Below are positions 18,596-26,319 of a DNA stretch of 64,000 nucleotides, in pieces. Under the pieces are notes generated by a model that searched no databases, was not told the origin of the DNA, and worked only from the letters and a program-made list of their open reading frames with translations. Numbering within the stretch: position 1 is the stretch's first letter; the number at the start of each line of letters is the position of its first letter. The stretch is from Faecalimonas sp. (GTDB taxonomy: Bacteria; Bacillota; Clostridia; Lachnospirales; Lachnospiraceae). A program made the translations under genes and the position numbers. The stretch lies in the NCBI GenBank assembly GCA_029264305.1, contig JARICA010000017.1, forward strand, positions 124,001-188,000, written 5' to 3'.

Positions 18596-19149
18596 TTAAA
18601 ATTTACCTTTACATTTTCTCTTTCTTCCTCATTTACTACAAATAGTTCCTTTTTTGTGAAATGCATAATCCTTGCAACCACATTGCTAGGAAACATTTCT
18701 ACTTTGTTATTATACTCTTTCACAACTGCATTAAAATATTTTCTAGATTGCACAATATCATTTTCAATTTTTGACAATTCTAACTGCAATTCCATAAAAG
18801 TTGTATTTGCTTTTAAATCTGGATAAGCTTCAACCAAAGCCATTAGTTGATTTATTTCTTTGCTAAGTAAATTATTTTGATTTATCTTGTCATTAATTGG
18901 CATTTTCTCGTATGAACAATTTCTTAATTCAACAATTTCTTTAAGTGTACTTTGTTCATGTTCTACATACCCTTTCACTGTTTCAACTAAATTAGGCACT
19001 AAATCCCATCGTTTCTTTAAATACACATCCATTGTACTAAATGCTTCTTCAATAGAATTTTTTGATTTCACAAATCCGTTATACGCAATTAAAACATAAA
19101 TGAAAATCACTGCAATAACACCTATTCCAATCACCCAAAAACTACTCAT
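18592..19149 (-). CDS. lemA: LemA family protein
   Basis: The 185-residue protein has an N-terminal membrane helix (about 4-24, VIGIGVIAVIFIYVLIAYN) followed by a helical bundle with the LemA landmarks FVKSKNSIEEAFSTMDVYLKKR, DLVPNLVETVKGY and YNNKVEMFPSNVVA. LemA proteins are membrane-anchored with an unknown biochemical role. The ATG has AAGGAGAG upstream, and the stop overlaps the DUF2207 start by four bases, so the two are translationally coupled. It is the first gene of the LemA-DUF2207-radical SAM operon. Confidence 0.93.
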   Translation of the reverse strand: MSSFWVIGIGVIAVIFIYVLIAYNGFVKSKNSIEEAFSTMDVYLKKRWDLVPNLVETVKGYVEHEQSTLKEIVELRNCSYEKMPINDKINQNNLLSKEINQLMALVEAYPDLKANTTFMELQLELSKIENDIVQSRKYFNAVVKEYNNKVEMFPSNVVARIMHFTKKELFVVNEEERENVKVNFK

Positions 19150-19216
19150 AAAACACTCTCCTTTTTTTCCTATTATACCTTTTTTGTATTTGTCTTTCTA
19201 CATAATTTTATAAAAA

Positions 19217-19264
19217 TCCTCCTAAATAGATTATGATTATACATCTTACCTACTTAGGAGGGAA
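19217..19264 (-). terminator. Possible terminator after the polysaccharide deacetylase gene
   Basis: Arms around 19217-19229 and 19250-19263 (TCCTCCTAAATAG with CTACTTAGGAGGGA) can pair with small defects around a 20-base loop. On the minus strand the stem is followed by ATTTTTATAAAATT. It sits between the deacetylase stop and the lemA start. Confidence 0.45.
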
Positions 19265-19294
19265 TAAAATTAAATTACATTTTTTATCTTTTTT

Positions 19295-20566
19295 CTATCG
19301 ATTAAATTGAGAATATTTCACTCCATTTTCCAAATGAACACCTCTAGCTTCTGCCAATTCGCTTACAGTTACTAATTGATACCCTTTTTCAATCAATTTA
19401 GGAATAATTTGAACCGCAGCATCTACGGAAGCTTTATGAATATCATGCATCAAAACAATACTTCCATCTTTTGCATATGTCATCACACTATCTATTGTCT
19501 TTTGTGTATTTCTTGTTTTCCAATCCATTGTATCTACAGACCACATGATAATCGGAAGTCCAACGGTTTGCTTTACAGTCGGATTAACTCCACCATACGG
19601 TGGTCGCATTACTGTAGGACCTTTTCCACCTGTCGCTTTCACGATCGCATCTGAAGTTGTCTGTATCTCCTTCCTAATCCCTGCAACCCCTAACTTCCTT
19701 AAGTCTTTGTGAGTTGTAGAATGATTCCCTAATTCACAATTTAAATCTGAGATTCTCTTCACTGTTTCTGGATATTTGTTTACCAATGGTCCTACCATGA
19801 AAAACGTTGCTCTTGCATTATATTTTTCTAATACATCTAAAATTCTTCCCGCTTCCGGCCCTGGCCCATCATCAAATGTTAACGCTATCATCGGTTTTGT
19901 CGGATCTAATCCTATAAATTTCTCTGATTCTAATTTCCCATCAGAAGAAAATACACACTGTTTAATCCCTATCTTTTTTTCTCCTGTTACTTTTTCTCCC
20001 TTTTCATCAAAATAATATGTTCCTTTTTTCATTTTGATGAATTCATTTTTCGCATACTGTCCATCTACTTTTTTGAATTTATTTCCTTCCCAATCACCCA
20101 AAGCGTTTTTCACAAGAAGCGTCGATTTATTTGTCTGAATAGACACTTTTCCTTTCCATTCGTTATCTAATTTCTCTTTTATCTCTTTTTGCAAAACAAT
20201 CTCTACTGGAAACTTTCCTTCATTTTTTCCATCTGCCTTACAATTAACTGTATAATTTTCTCCCCTTTTTAACTCAGCCACTAAATCTTTCACCGTTTTC
20301 CCCGTTTTTTTATCTAGAACTGTGTCTGTTTCGCCTTGCACTGTGATGAATGCTTTAATTTCTGGAAGTTGCTCTCCTTCACGAATTTTAACTACGGATG
20401 GTTTCAAAGTAATTTGTGTTTCTTCTTGAAAAACCATTTTTGCAGCAGTCCTTAATCCAAATATTACCGCTATACAAGCCAACACACACATACATATTTT
20501 ACTAATTAGTATTGCTCGTCTTCTATTGCGTCTATTTCTACTATTTATTCTCCTTGTCTTTTTCAT
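19295..20566 (-). CDS. Membrane-anchored polysaccharide deacetylase (NodB domain)
   Basis: The 423-residue protein starts with a basic N terminus and one membrane helix (about 20-43), then a linker domain (about 50-215). The C-terminal NodB deacetylase domain (about 225-410) has the catalytic base motif TFDDGPG, the metal ligands in GNHSTTH, the groove motif MRPPYGGVNP and the final VLMHDIH. Such carbohydrate esterase family 4 enzymes remove acetyl groups from peptidoglycan N-acetylglucosamine or other beta-1,4 glycans outside the cell. All catalytic residues are visible. The ATG has AAGGTGAG upstream. It starts 35 bases after the ABC permease gene and may be cotranscribed with it. Confidence 0.92.
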   Translation of the reverse strand: MKKTRRINSRNRRNRRRAILISKICMCVLACIAVIFGLRTAAKMVFQEETQITLKPSVVKIREGEQLPEIKAFITVQGETDTVLDKKTGKTVKDLVAELKRGENYTVNCKADGKNEGKFPVEIVLQKEIKEKLDNEWKGKVSIQTNKSTLLVKNALGDWEGNKFKKVDGQYAKNEFIKMKKGTYYFDEKGEKVTGEKKIGIKQCVFSSDGKLESEKFIGLDPTKPMIALTFDDGPGPEAGRILDVLEKYNARATFFMVGPLVNKYPETVKRISDLNCELGNHSTTHKDLRKLGVAGIRKEIQTTSDAIVKATGGKGPTVMRPPYGGVNPTVKQTVGLPIIMWSVDTMDWKTRNTQKTIDSVMTYAKDGSIVLMHDIHKASVDAAVQIIPKLIEKGYQLVTVSELAEARGVHLENGVKYSQFNR

Positions 20567-20601
20567 TTATACTCACCTTTTCTTTCGTTTTATTATTTTA
20601 T

Positions 20602-22602
20602 CTACTTATTTAAAAAATCTGGCACTTTGTTTTTCTTTATCAATGCACTAATTGACCCCCGATCAGTTGAAATTGTTACATTTATATTTGGTTCTACTTC
20701 TGTATTAAAAATTCCTATTTCTGTATAAGTTAAACACCCTAATAATTTTTGAATTTTTTCTTTGTCCTCAGATTGAATAATGATATTTCTCATTTTATGT
20801 GGCTTTCTATAATCTTCTACGGTAATATACTGTACTTCTGATTGCAAAATTTTGCCAGGAACATCACAATATTTTTTCAGATTACTAATAACACTTTTAT
20901 ACTCTTCAAAAACATATAACATATATTCTGTCCCTTTTCCTGTACAATATAATTTTCCCACAATTTCTCCATCAAAAACTTCTGATAGTGGATATTTTTC
21001 CATATCCTTATAATAGGTTTCAAGTAAAAGTTCTTTTTCCTTTTCGTTTAATTTAATAGAAATATTTTCTGCTCGTATATTCTCAAAATTAATTGTATTT
21101 ATTTTTGAAGCTTCTATTTCTCCACCTTTTAAAACCTCTCTTTTATACCCTTCTTCTAACATCATCCTATCCATACAACGAAACAACTTTTTCCTATCAA
21201 CATGATAACTTCTATAGATTTTTCTTCCATTTTTTAAGTAATATCCCACATTAATAACTGATTTTTCTTCATCATTTTTTTCATTTTTTCGAAGAGTTTC
21301 CTCTATTAGAGAATATATTTCATTAAAATCTGTTATTTTTAATTTTTCTAAATTTTGTTTATAATTTTCCCCTTTCCACCGACTTCTATAATCTAACAAA
21401 TAATTTGCATCATAAGAATCTATTGACATCGACTCTATTTTTTCTCTATTAGGAATATATTTGTCATATTTAAAAACATCAAATCTAATAATTGTAAGAA
21501 AAATCAATGTTACTCCAACACAAATAGAAAACAGAGTTTTTCTCTGGAATATCATTTTAATATCTCCATAATAAATAAAAGAAATAATTCCATAAACAAT
21601 TACTACAGAAATAATCGCTATTCCATACATCCAACCAATTTTCATTCCTTTTACTTGATTTTGACTACTTACAATAACCGCAAAAAACATTCCTGCTGTT
21701 ATCGTAATAATACTCTGTACTATAGATTCAACTTTTGAAAAAGCAACCGCTTTCCCAGCATTTTCTAATCTTCTATTTTTAAATGCCAATAAACCTACAG
21801 TAAAAATGAGAATAATCATAATAATCATTGTAATAATAATCGGAAACATTGGTTTGCCTAATTGATTATACTCTTCGATTTTCCTAGAAATTAATATAGG
21901 GGAATACCATGCTCCTCTTCCAATCATGTTGTCAACGAACCCTGATATACTTTCCTCTACCATATAATTATCAAAAATTTGCAACATAATATAATTTTTT
22001 AATGCTACAATAACAGAACCCCATGTTAAAAATATTATTATTCCTAATACTCCTACAAGCAATTTTCCTGTAAGTATTATTACCAAAACGGTTATTCCAT
22101 ATATCAACAAAAATATAAGTATCGTAACTCCCATTACAGAACCACTTTGTTGAAAAAGTTTTTGGCTTGCAACACCTTTCATTGCACCAATAATTAGCAT
22201 AAAAATATATCCTATTATGTATGGAACAACAATCTGAATAATTCCACTTATACAGTTTACGAAGTACCACGTTTCTCTTTTTATTGGAAGACTGTGATAA
22301 AAATCAATTTGTCTTTTTGAGTATAAGTAAGAAAAGGAAGTTATTCCACTTAATATTCCACCCACAATAATGGAAAACCATAAATATTTATTAAAAAACC
22401 CCATTTCCATAACAAACCAATTTTTAACTTCTTTCCAATTTGCGTAAGAACTACTCACCCCTCCTGGCAATGCCCCTTCTATTTTAATCGCACTTAATAT
22501 AGGAATAATCACAACGAAAATTGTAATCGATAATAGCAAAAGCCATGCTCTTTTCTTTATATCTTCTTTTATCAGTTTAAAGTAGGAAATTTTTGACATC
22601 AT
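20602..22602 (-). CDS. ABC transporter permease of a GntR-controlled system
   Basis: The 666-residue protein, started at ATG 22600-22602 behind GGAGGTGGAAGG, is an ABC-2-like permease. Hydrophobic segments at about 25-45, 75-100, 125-155, 165-195, 200-225, 260-290 and 300-390 alternate with short loops. A large hydrophilic domain at about 420-660 is extracytoplasmic or cytoplasmic. The open frame runs 28 codons further into the ATPase gene, but no ribosome binding site supports that. The pairing with a YtrA-type regulator and ATPase resembles cell-envelope or antibiotic-responsive exporters such as Ytr. The substrate is unknown. Confidence 0.82.
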   Translation of the reverse strand: MMSKISYFKLIKEDIKKRAWLLLLSITIFVVIIPILSAIKIEGALPGGVSSSYANWKEVKNWFVMEMGFFNKYLWFSIIVGGILSGITSFSYLYSKRQIDFYHSLPIKRETWYFVNCISGIIQIVVPYIIGYIFMLIIGAMKGVASQKLFQQSGSVMGVTILIFLLIYGITVLVIILTGKLLVGVLGIIIFLTWGSVIVALKNYIMLQIFDNYMVEESISGFVDNMIGRGAWYSPILISRKIEEYNQLGKPMFPIIITMIIMIILIFTVGLLAFKNRRLENAGKAVAFSKVESIVQSIITITAGMFFAVIVSSQNQVKGMKIGWMYGIAIISVVIVYGIISFIYYGDIKMIFQRKTLFSICVGVTLIFLTIIRFDVFKYDKYIPNREKIESMSIDSYDANYLLDYRSRWKGENYKQNLEKLKITDFNEIYSLIEETLRKNEKNDEEKSVINVGYYLKNGRKIYRSYHVDRKKLFRCMDRMMLEEGYKREVLKGGEIEASKINTINFENIRAENISIKLNEKEKELLLETYYKDMEKYPLSEVFDGEIVGKLYCTGKGTEYMLYVFEEYKSVISNLKKYCDVPGKILQSEVQYITVEDYRKPHKMRNIIIQSEDKEKIQKLLGCLTYTEIGIFNTEVEPNINVTISTDRGSISALIKKNKVPDFLNK

Positions 22603-23479
22603 ATCCTTCCACCTCCATTTCACTGATAAATATTTCTTCAAGAGATAATGGAACCGTTTCCACAAATATAGGATCTCTTTCCTCAACTCTTTCTATAATT
22701 TCTTCTCTTGTTCCTCTAGAAATGAAACTTAATATGGAGCCTTGCTTTTCATGGTAAAGCACATCTAACTCGGCAAGAAGTCTTTCTTCCTGTACTTGAT
22801 TTGGAATCACACACTGTACTTTATGAATATGAAATTTCATATTTTCCAAATCTTTTGTAAACAAAATTCCACCTTGATGTACAAGCCCTATACTATCACA
22901 AATATCTTCTAATTCTCTTAAATTATGAGAGGCAATAATCGGTGTAAATTCCCTATTCATTACTTCTGCCGCAAACAATCCTTTTACTGCTTGACGCATA
23001 ACTGGATCAAGCCCATCAAATGTTTCATCACATAATAAATATTTTGTATTTGTACACACTCCCAACAACATAGACATCTGTTTTTGCATTCCTTTTGAAA
23101 ATGTACTGATCTTTCGGCAAATATCTAATTGGAACTTCTCCGCCAATGTATTAAACTGAGAAGAATTAAAGTTCTTATAAAACATTGCATAGTAATCTCG
23201 CATTGTTTTTCCTGTTGCATTAGCTGGGAAATATGCCACATCAGACAAAAAGCAAATATTTTCTTTTACCTCTATATTCTCATAAACAGATTTTCCATCT
23301 ATCAGTATTTCCCCTTCATCTGCCTTCAAAACTCCACTCAACATTCTAAGAAAAGTACTTTTCCCTGCCCCATTACTTCCAACTAGTCCAAAAATCTGGC
23401 CTTCCATAATTTTTGTATTAGCATGAGCAACAGCCTTAATTCCATCAAATGTTTTGCAGACATTCCGCACTTCAATCAT
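22577..23479 (-). CDS. ABC transporter ATP-binding protein (YtrB-like)
   Basis: The 300-residue protein shows Walker A GSNGAGKSTFL, a Q-loop near CFLSDVAYFPAN, and the signature-like FSKGMQKQMSML in place of LSGGQ. The Walker B region is YLLCDETFDGLDPV, and the switch His is in IIASHNLRELEDI. The Asp-Glu of Walker B reads as LCDETFDGLD, normal for this subfamily. The last 90 residues are a C-terminal extension. The gene overlaps the GntR regulator by four bases and its end overlaps the permease start, so three products are made together. Confidence 0.92.
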   Translation of the reverse strand: MIEVRNVCKTFDGIKAVAHANTKIMEGQIFGLVGSNGAGKSTFLRMLSGVLKADEGEILIDGKSVYENIEVKENICFLSDVAYFPANATGKTMRDYYAMFYKNFNSSQFNTLAEKFQLDICRKISTFSKGMQKQMSMLLGVCTNTKYLLCDETFDGLDPVMRQAVKGLFAAEVMNREFTPIIASHNLRELEDICDSIGLVHQGGILFTKDLENMKFHIHKVQCVIPNQVQEERLLAELDVLYHEKQGSILSFISRGTREEIIERVEERDPIFVETVPLSLEEIFISEMEVEGYDVKNFLL

Positions 23480-23850
23480 GAACTATTTTCCTCCTTCCAA
23501 CAGTTCTTAAACATATTCATACATTCTTCTTCCAAAACTTCCAATTCTTTTGCCTCTATGACAAGTTCCTTTATTTTTTTTAGAAAAGACTGTTTTTTCT
23601 GTTCCTTCAATTCAGTGCTTTCCGCGACAAAAGTTCCTCGTCCTTTAATAGAATATATGTATCCATTCTGCTCTAAGGTCATATAAGCCTTTTGAATGGT
23701 ATTGGGATTGATAGAAAGTTCTACTGCCAAAGAACGCACAGACGGCATTTGACTTCCCGAAGGCAAAATTTCTTTTAAAATTAACTTTTGAAACTTCTCT
23801 ACTATCTGCTCATAAATCGGCTTCCTATTCTGATAATCAATTGCAATCAT
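23476..23850 (-). CDS. GntR-family transcriptional regulator (YtrA subfamily)
   Basis: The 124-residue protein has the GntR winged helix (about 8-75) with YEQIVEKFQKLILKEILPSG, MPSVRSLAVELSINPNTIQKA and YSIKGRGTFVA, followed by a short helical tail of about 45 residues. That short effector/dimerisation tail is typical of the YtrA subfamily, whose genes usually head ABC transporter operons and repress themselves. The stop codon overlaps the ATPase start. A perfect 8-7-8 palindrome lies just downstream of its promoter. Confidence 0.93.
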   Translation of the reverse strand: MIAIDYQNRKPIYEQIVEKFQKLILKEILPSGSQMPSVRSLAVELSINPNTIQKAYMTLEQNGYIYSIKGRGTFVAESTELKEQKKQSFLKKIKELVIEAKELEVLEEECMNMFKNCWKEENSS

Positions 23851-23874
23851 ATTTTCTCCTTTCTACCGTTTATT

Positions 23875-23897
23875 GTGTACTATCACTGTTAGTACAC
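23875..23897 (-). promoter_or_regulatory. Probable operator of the GntR-ABC operon
   Basis: A perfect palindrome GTGTACTA - 7 bases - TAGTACAC lies between the promoter -10 (23902-23907) and the regulator start, where a bound dimer would block transcription. The half-site spacing fits a GntR dimer. Autoregulation is inferred. Confidence 0.75.
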
Positions 23898-23901
23898 TAA
23901 T

Positions 23902-23930
23902 ATTTTAATAAAAGGGGATTGCACTGTCAA
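23902..23930 (-). promoter_or_regulatory. Promoter of the GntR-ABC operon
   Basis: On the minus strand TTGACA (23925-23930) and TAAAAT (23902-23907) are separated by exactly 17 bases. The operator at 23875-23897 begins a few bases downstream. Confidence 0.8.
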
Positions 23931-23958
23931 CACACTTTTTGTTACATTTATATTACAA

Positions 23959-24924
23959 TTATATCACTTCTTTAATAACCCTCATTGCATTTTCTCTCCA
24001 AATTTTTTCAATATCCTTTTCTTTAATCCCATTTCTCTGTAATGCCTCATAAAGCAAATCCATTTGTCCCATTTGTTTTATTTCCGTACTTTCTCCTGAA
24101 AATCCATCAAAATCTGTTCCAATACAGGCACAATCTATTCCGCCTACATTGATTATATGTTTAAGATGTAAAACAATATCATCAACTCCTGCCTTTCCAT
24201 TTTTCTTAAGAAATTTAGGATAAAAATTTACCCCGATCACACCTCCTTTTTCTGCCAATGCTCGTATCATCTCATCTGTCAAATTTCTTGGATGTAAGCA
24301 AATTTCCCTTGCATTAGAATGCGACGCCACAATCGGACTCTTGCTTTTTTCTATTACATCCCAAAAACCTCCATCTGATAAATGCGACACATCAATAATC
24401 ATCCCTAAATCATTCATCTTTTCCACAACTTCAAATCCGAATGGTTTTAATCCTTTACACATAATTTCTTGTTTTTTACTATTCGGATAACCAATACAGT
24501 TTTCATAATTCCATAAAATTGTTGTTAAACGAATTCCCTCTTTCCAAAATTCATCTATTCGTTCCTTTTTCTCATTAAATACTCCCCCTTCTTCTAATGT
24601 AAGAATAGAAGAGATTTTTCCGTCTTGTCTATTCTTTTCTATTTCCTCTCCATTTTTTGCAAATGCAATCTTTCCAGAATAATTTTTTACTTCTTTTTTC
24701 ATTCGTTCTATCATTTTTTTTACATATATGTACCCTTTTTCATACTGTTCTTTTTTAGGAAATGCACCAACATCTACAAAACAAGCAAAAAATTGTACCA
24801 TTGTATCTGCTTGTTTCATCTTTTCTATGCTTACGCAAAAATCATTTTTTTCTAAATTCGCATTCTTTTTTGCATCCATTAATTTCCAAATTGTATCACA
24901 ATGTAAATCAATTAATCCTGTCAT
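23959..24924 (-). CDS. Membrane dipeptidase (peptidase family M19)
   Basis: Starting at ATG 24922-24924, with CCGGAGG upstream, gives 321 residues. Zinc-dipeptidase landmarks are GLIDLHCDTIWKLMD (first metal ligands), the bridging Glu in LTLEEGG, the His ligands in IDVSHLSDGGF and ASHSN, and the conserved IGTDFDGFSG. Family members hydrolyse dipeptides, including some with D-residues. No signal peptide is present, so it is cytoplasmic despite the family name. It is transcribed divergently from a gamma-glutamyl hydrolase gene across a perfect palindrome, suggesting shared control of peptide breakdown. Confidence 0.92.
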   Translation of the reverse strand: MTGLIDLHCDTIWKLMDAKKNANLEKNDFCVSIEKMKQADTMVQFFACFVDVGAFPKKEQYEKGYIYVKKMIERMKKEVKNYSGKIAFAKNGEEIEKNRQDGKISSILTLEEGGVFNEKKERIDEFWKEGIRLTTILWNYENCIGYPNSKKQEIMCKGLKPFGFEVVEKMNDLGMIIDVSHLSDGGFWDVIEKSKSPIVASHSNAREICLHPRNLTDEMIRALAEKGGVIGVNFYPKFLKKNGKAGVDDIVLHLKHIINVGGIDCACIGTDFDGFSGESTEIKQMGQMDLLYEALQRNGIKEKDIEKIWRENAMRVIKEVI

Positions 24925-24949
24925 TATCCTTACCTCCGGTATCTTTTTC

Positions 24950-24973
24950 TTTGTATAGTATATACTATACAAA
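24950..24973. promoter_or_regulatory. Perfect 24-bp palindrome between divergent peptidase genes
   Basis: The half-site TTTGTATAGTAT is followed directly by its exact complement with no spacer. The sequence contains a -10-like TATACT on each strand, so it could be both a bidirectional promoter core and an operator. No clear -35 element was found on either side. The regulator is unknown. Confidence 0.7.
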
Positions 24974-24990
24974 AAGGAAAAATAAACAAC

Positions 24991-25698
24991 ATGAAACCTA
25001 AAATTGCTATTATCATCTGTGGTTTTTCAGAAAACAGACAGTTTGTAACAAACTCTTATATTCAATCCATCCATTATTCCGGTGGACTTCCTATTATCAT
25101 TCCATTAGTTAAATCAAATATTGTTCTTCAGGAATATATTTCTCTTTGTGATGGTTTTTTATTTTGTGGTGGAGGAGATATTACCCCCCTTCTTTTTGGA
25201 AAAGAACCTTTAGAAAAACTAGGAGAAACCAATATTACCCTTGACTATTTTCAACTTCAATTTATGCGATATGTCATGTTAAGTGGCAAACCAATTTTGT
25301 CTATTTGTAGAGGAATGCAACTTCTTAACATCGCTTGTAATGGAACACTTTATCAAGATATCTCTTTAAAAGGAAGCGATTGTATTAGCCATATGCAACA
25401 TTCTTCCCGAAAAGATATCAGTCACAAAGTTACCACAAAATCCGGAACGCTATTACATAAACTTATTGGGAAAACAGCCTATACAAATAGTTTTCACCAT
25501 CAAGCCATAGATCAATTAGGAAAAGGACTCATTTCCTCTGCTACCACTTCTGATGGAATCATCGAAGGAATCGAATTAATTAATTATTCTTTCGCAATCG
25601 GTGTACAATGGCATCCTGAGGCAATGTACCATTCAACACCTTCTATGCGTAAATTATTTCTTTCTTTTATTTATATGTCTAGTCTTATTTCCGAATAA
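24991..25698 (+). CDS. Gamma-glutamyl-gamma-aminobutyrate hydrolase family protein (class I glutamine amidotransferase-like)
   Basis: The 235-residue protein is a stand-alone glutamine amidotransferase-like hydrolase of peptidase family C26 (PuuD group). The catalytic Cys106 is in LSICRGMQLLN, and the His/Glu pair is in GVQWHPEAM. The oxyanion-loop region FLFCGGGDITPLLFG and the conserved NSFHHQAID are visible. PuuD hydrolyses gamma-glutamyl-GABA in putrescine breakdown, but no other putrescine genes are nearby, so the substrate is open; a gamma-glutamyl peptide would fit the neighbouring dipeptidase. The ribosome binding site is weak (AAAAAGGA). One of only five plus-strand genes. Confidence 0.88.
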   Translation: MKPKIAIIICGFSENRQFVTNSYIQSIHYSGGLPIIIPLVKSNIVLQEYISLCDGFLFCGGGDITPLLFGKEPLEKLGETNITLDYFQLQFMRYVMLSGKPILSICRGMQLLNIACNGTLYQDISLKGSDCISHMQHSSRKDISHKVTTKSGTLLHKLIGKTAYTNSFHHQAIDQLGKGLISSATTSDGIIEGIELINYSFAIGVQWHPEAMYHSTPSMRKLFLSFIYMSSLISE

Positions 25699-25761
25699 TT
25701 TTTTTCTATACAAGACATACTATCATTGTTGCATACTGAATATATTAAGGAGGAAAATATA

Positions 25762-25944
25762 ATGGAGGAAATTTCTATATTGGATTTACAAAATCTTCGC
25801 CATCTTATTGGTGGCTATTCTACAACTTATTGTAAAATGACTGACTATGCATCTTTTTCAGAAGATTCAGAAGTCAAAAATTTTTTTCAAGATAGTGCCG
25901 ATAGTGCAATGAAAAACAAAGAAGAATTGTTAAAATTCTTATAG
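25762..25944 (+). CDS. Small spore-coat-like protein (CotF-related)
   Basis: The 60-residue protein begins MEEISILDLQNLRHLIGGYS behind AAGGAGG (25747-25753). The open frame extends 12 codons upstream, but the ribosome binding site decides this start. The helical, Asp/Ser-rich sequence ending AMKNKEELLKFL resembles the N-terminal part of CotF-family coat proteins. It precedes a longer CotF-like gene by 10 bases, and the two form an operon ended by the hairpin at 26218-26239. A CATA-rich stretch upstream (about 25732-25745) could be a mother-cell sigma promoter, but I am not confident. Confidence 0.7.
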   Translation: MEEISILDLQNLRHLIGGYSTTYCKMTDYASFSEDSEVKNFFQDSADSAMKNKEELLKFL

Positions 25945-25954
25945 GAGGGTAATT

Positions 25955-26212
25955 ATGGACGAAAAAACAATGGTATCTGATACTCTTGTAAGTATAAATG
26001 GTGAATTAAAAATGTTTGGAGAAATGATTCCACAAACAGAAAATAAAGAATTAAAAGCGTGCTTAAAACAGTTACGTAACGAATGTGAAATGTCACAAGA
26101 AAAACTCTATCACATTGCTCGTAAAAAAAATTATTATATACCTGCTGCAAAAGCAACACCTGAAGAAAAGCAACATGTAAAATCTATTTTAACACAAGGA
26201 ACAATGAAATAA
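25955..26212 (+). CDS. CotF-like spore coat protein
   Basis: The 85-residue protein (MDEKTMVSDTLVSINGELKM) is a small two-helix, ferritin-like coat protein of the CotF family, with NECEMSQEKLYHIARKKNYY and a Pro/Ala segment YYIPAAKATPEEK typical of this group. CotF is deposited in the outer spore coat. The start has ATAGGAGGG upstream. It follows the smaller coat gene by 10 bases, so the two proteins are probably made together late in sporulation. Confidence 0.82.
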   Translation: MDEKTMVSDTLVSINGELKMFGEMIPQTENKELKACLKQLRNECEMSQEKLYHIARKKNYYIPAAKATPEEKQHVKSILTQGTMK

Positions 26213-26217
26213 CTTTG

Positions 26218-26239
26218 AAGGACACCTTTGGGTGTCCTT
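26218..26239 (+). terminator. Terminator after the coat operon
   Basis: Arms AAGGACACC (26218-26226) and GGTGTCCTT (26231-26239) pair perfectly around a four-base loop. Only a short run (ATTTAC) follows, so termination may be moderate. Confidence 0.75.
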
Positions 26240-26255
26240 ATTTACATAATTTCTA

Positions 26256-26284
26256 ATGACAAAAAGATGTTTATCATGTAAAAT
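26256..26284 (+). promoter_or_regulatory. Promoter of the ABC-F gene
   Basis: ATGACA (26256-26261) and TAAAAT (26279-26284) are separated by 17 bases, 36 bases before the start codon at 26320. Confidence 0.6.
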
Positions 26285-26319
26285 AGGAAAGAAAATGAAT
26301 GTACATTAAGGAGTTATCT

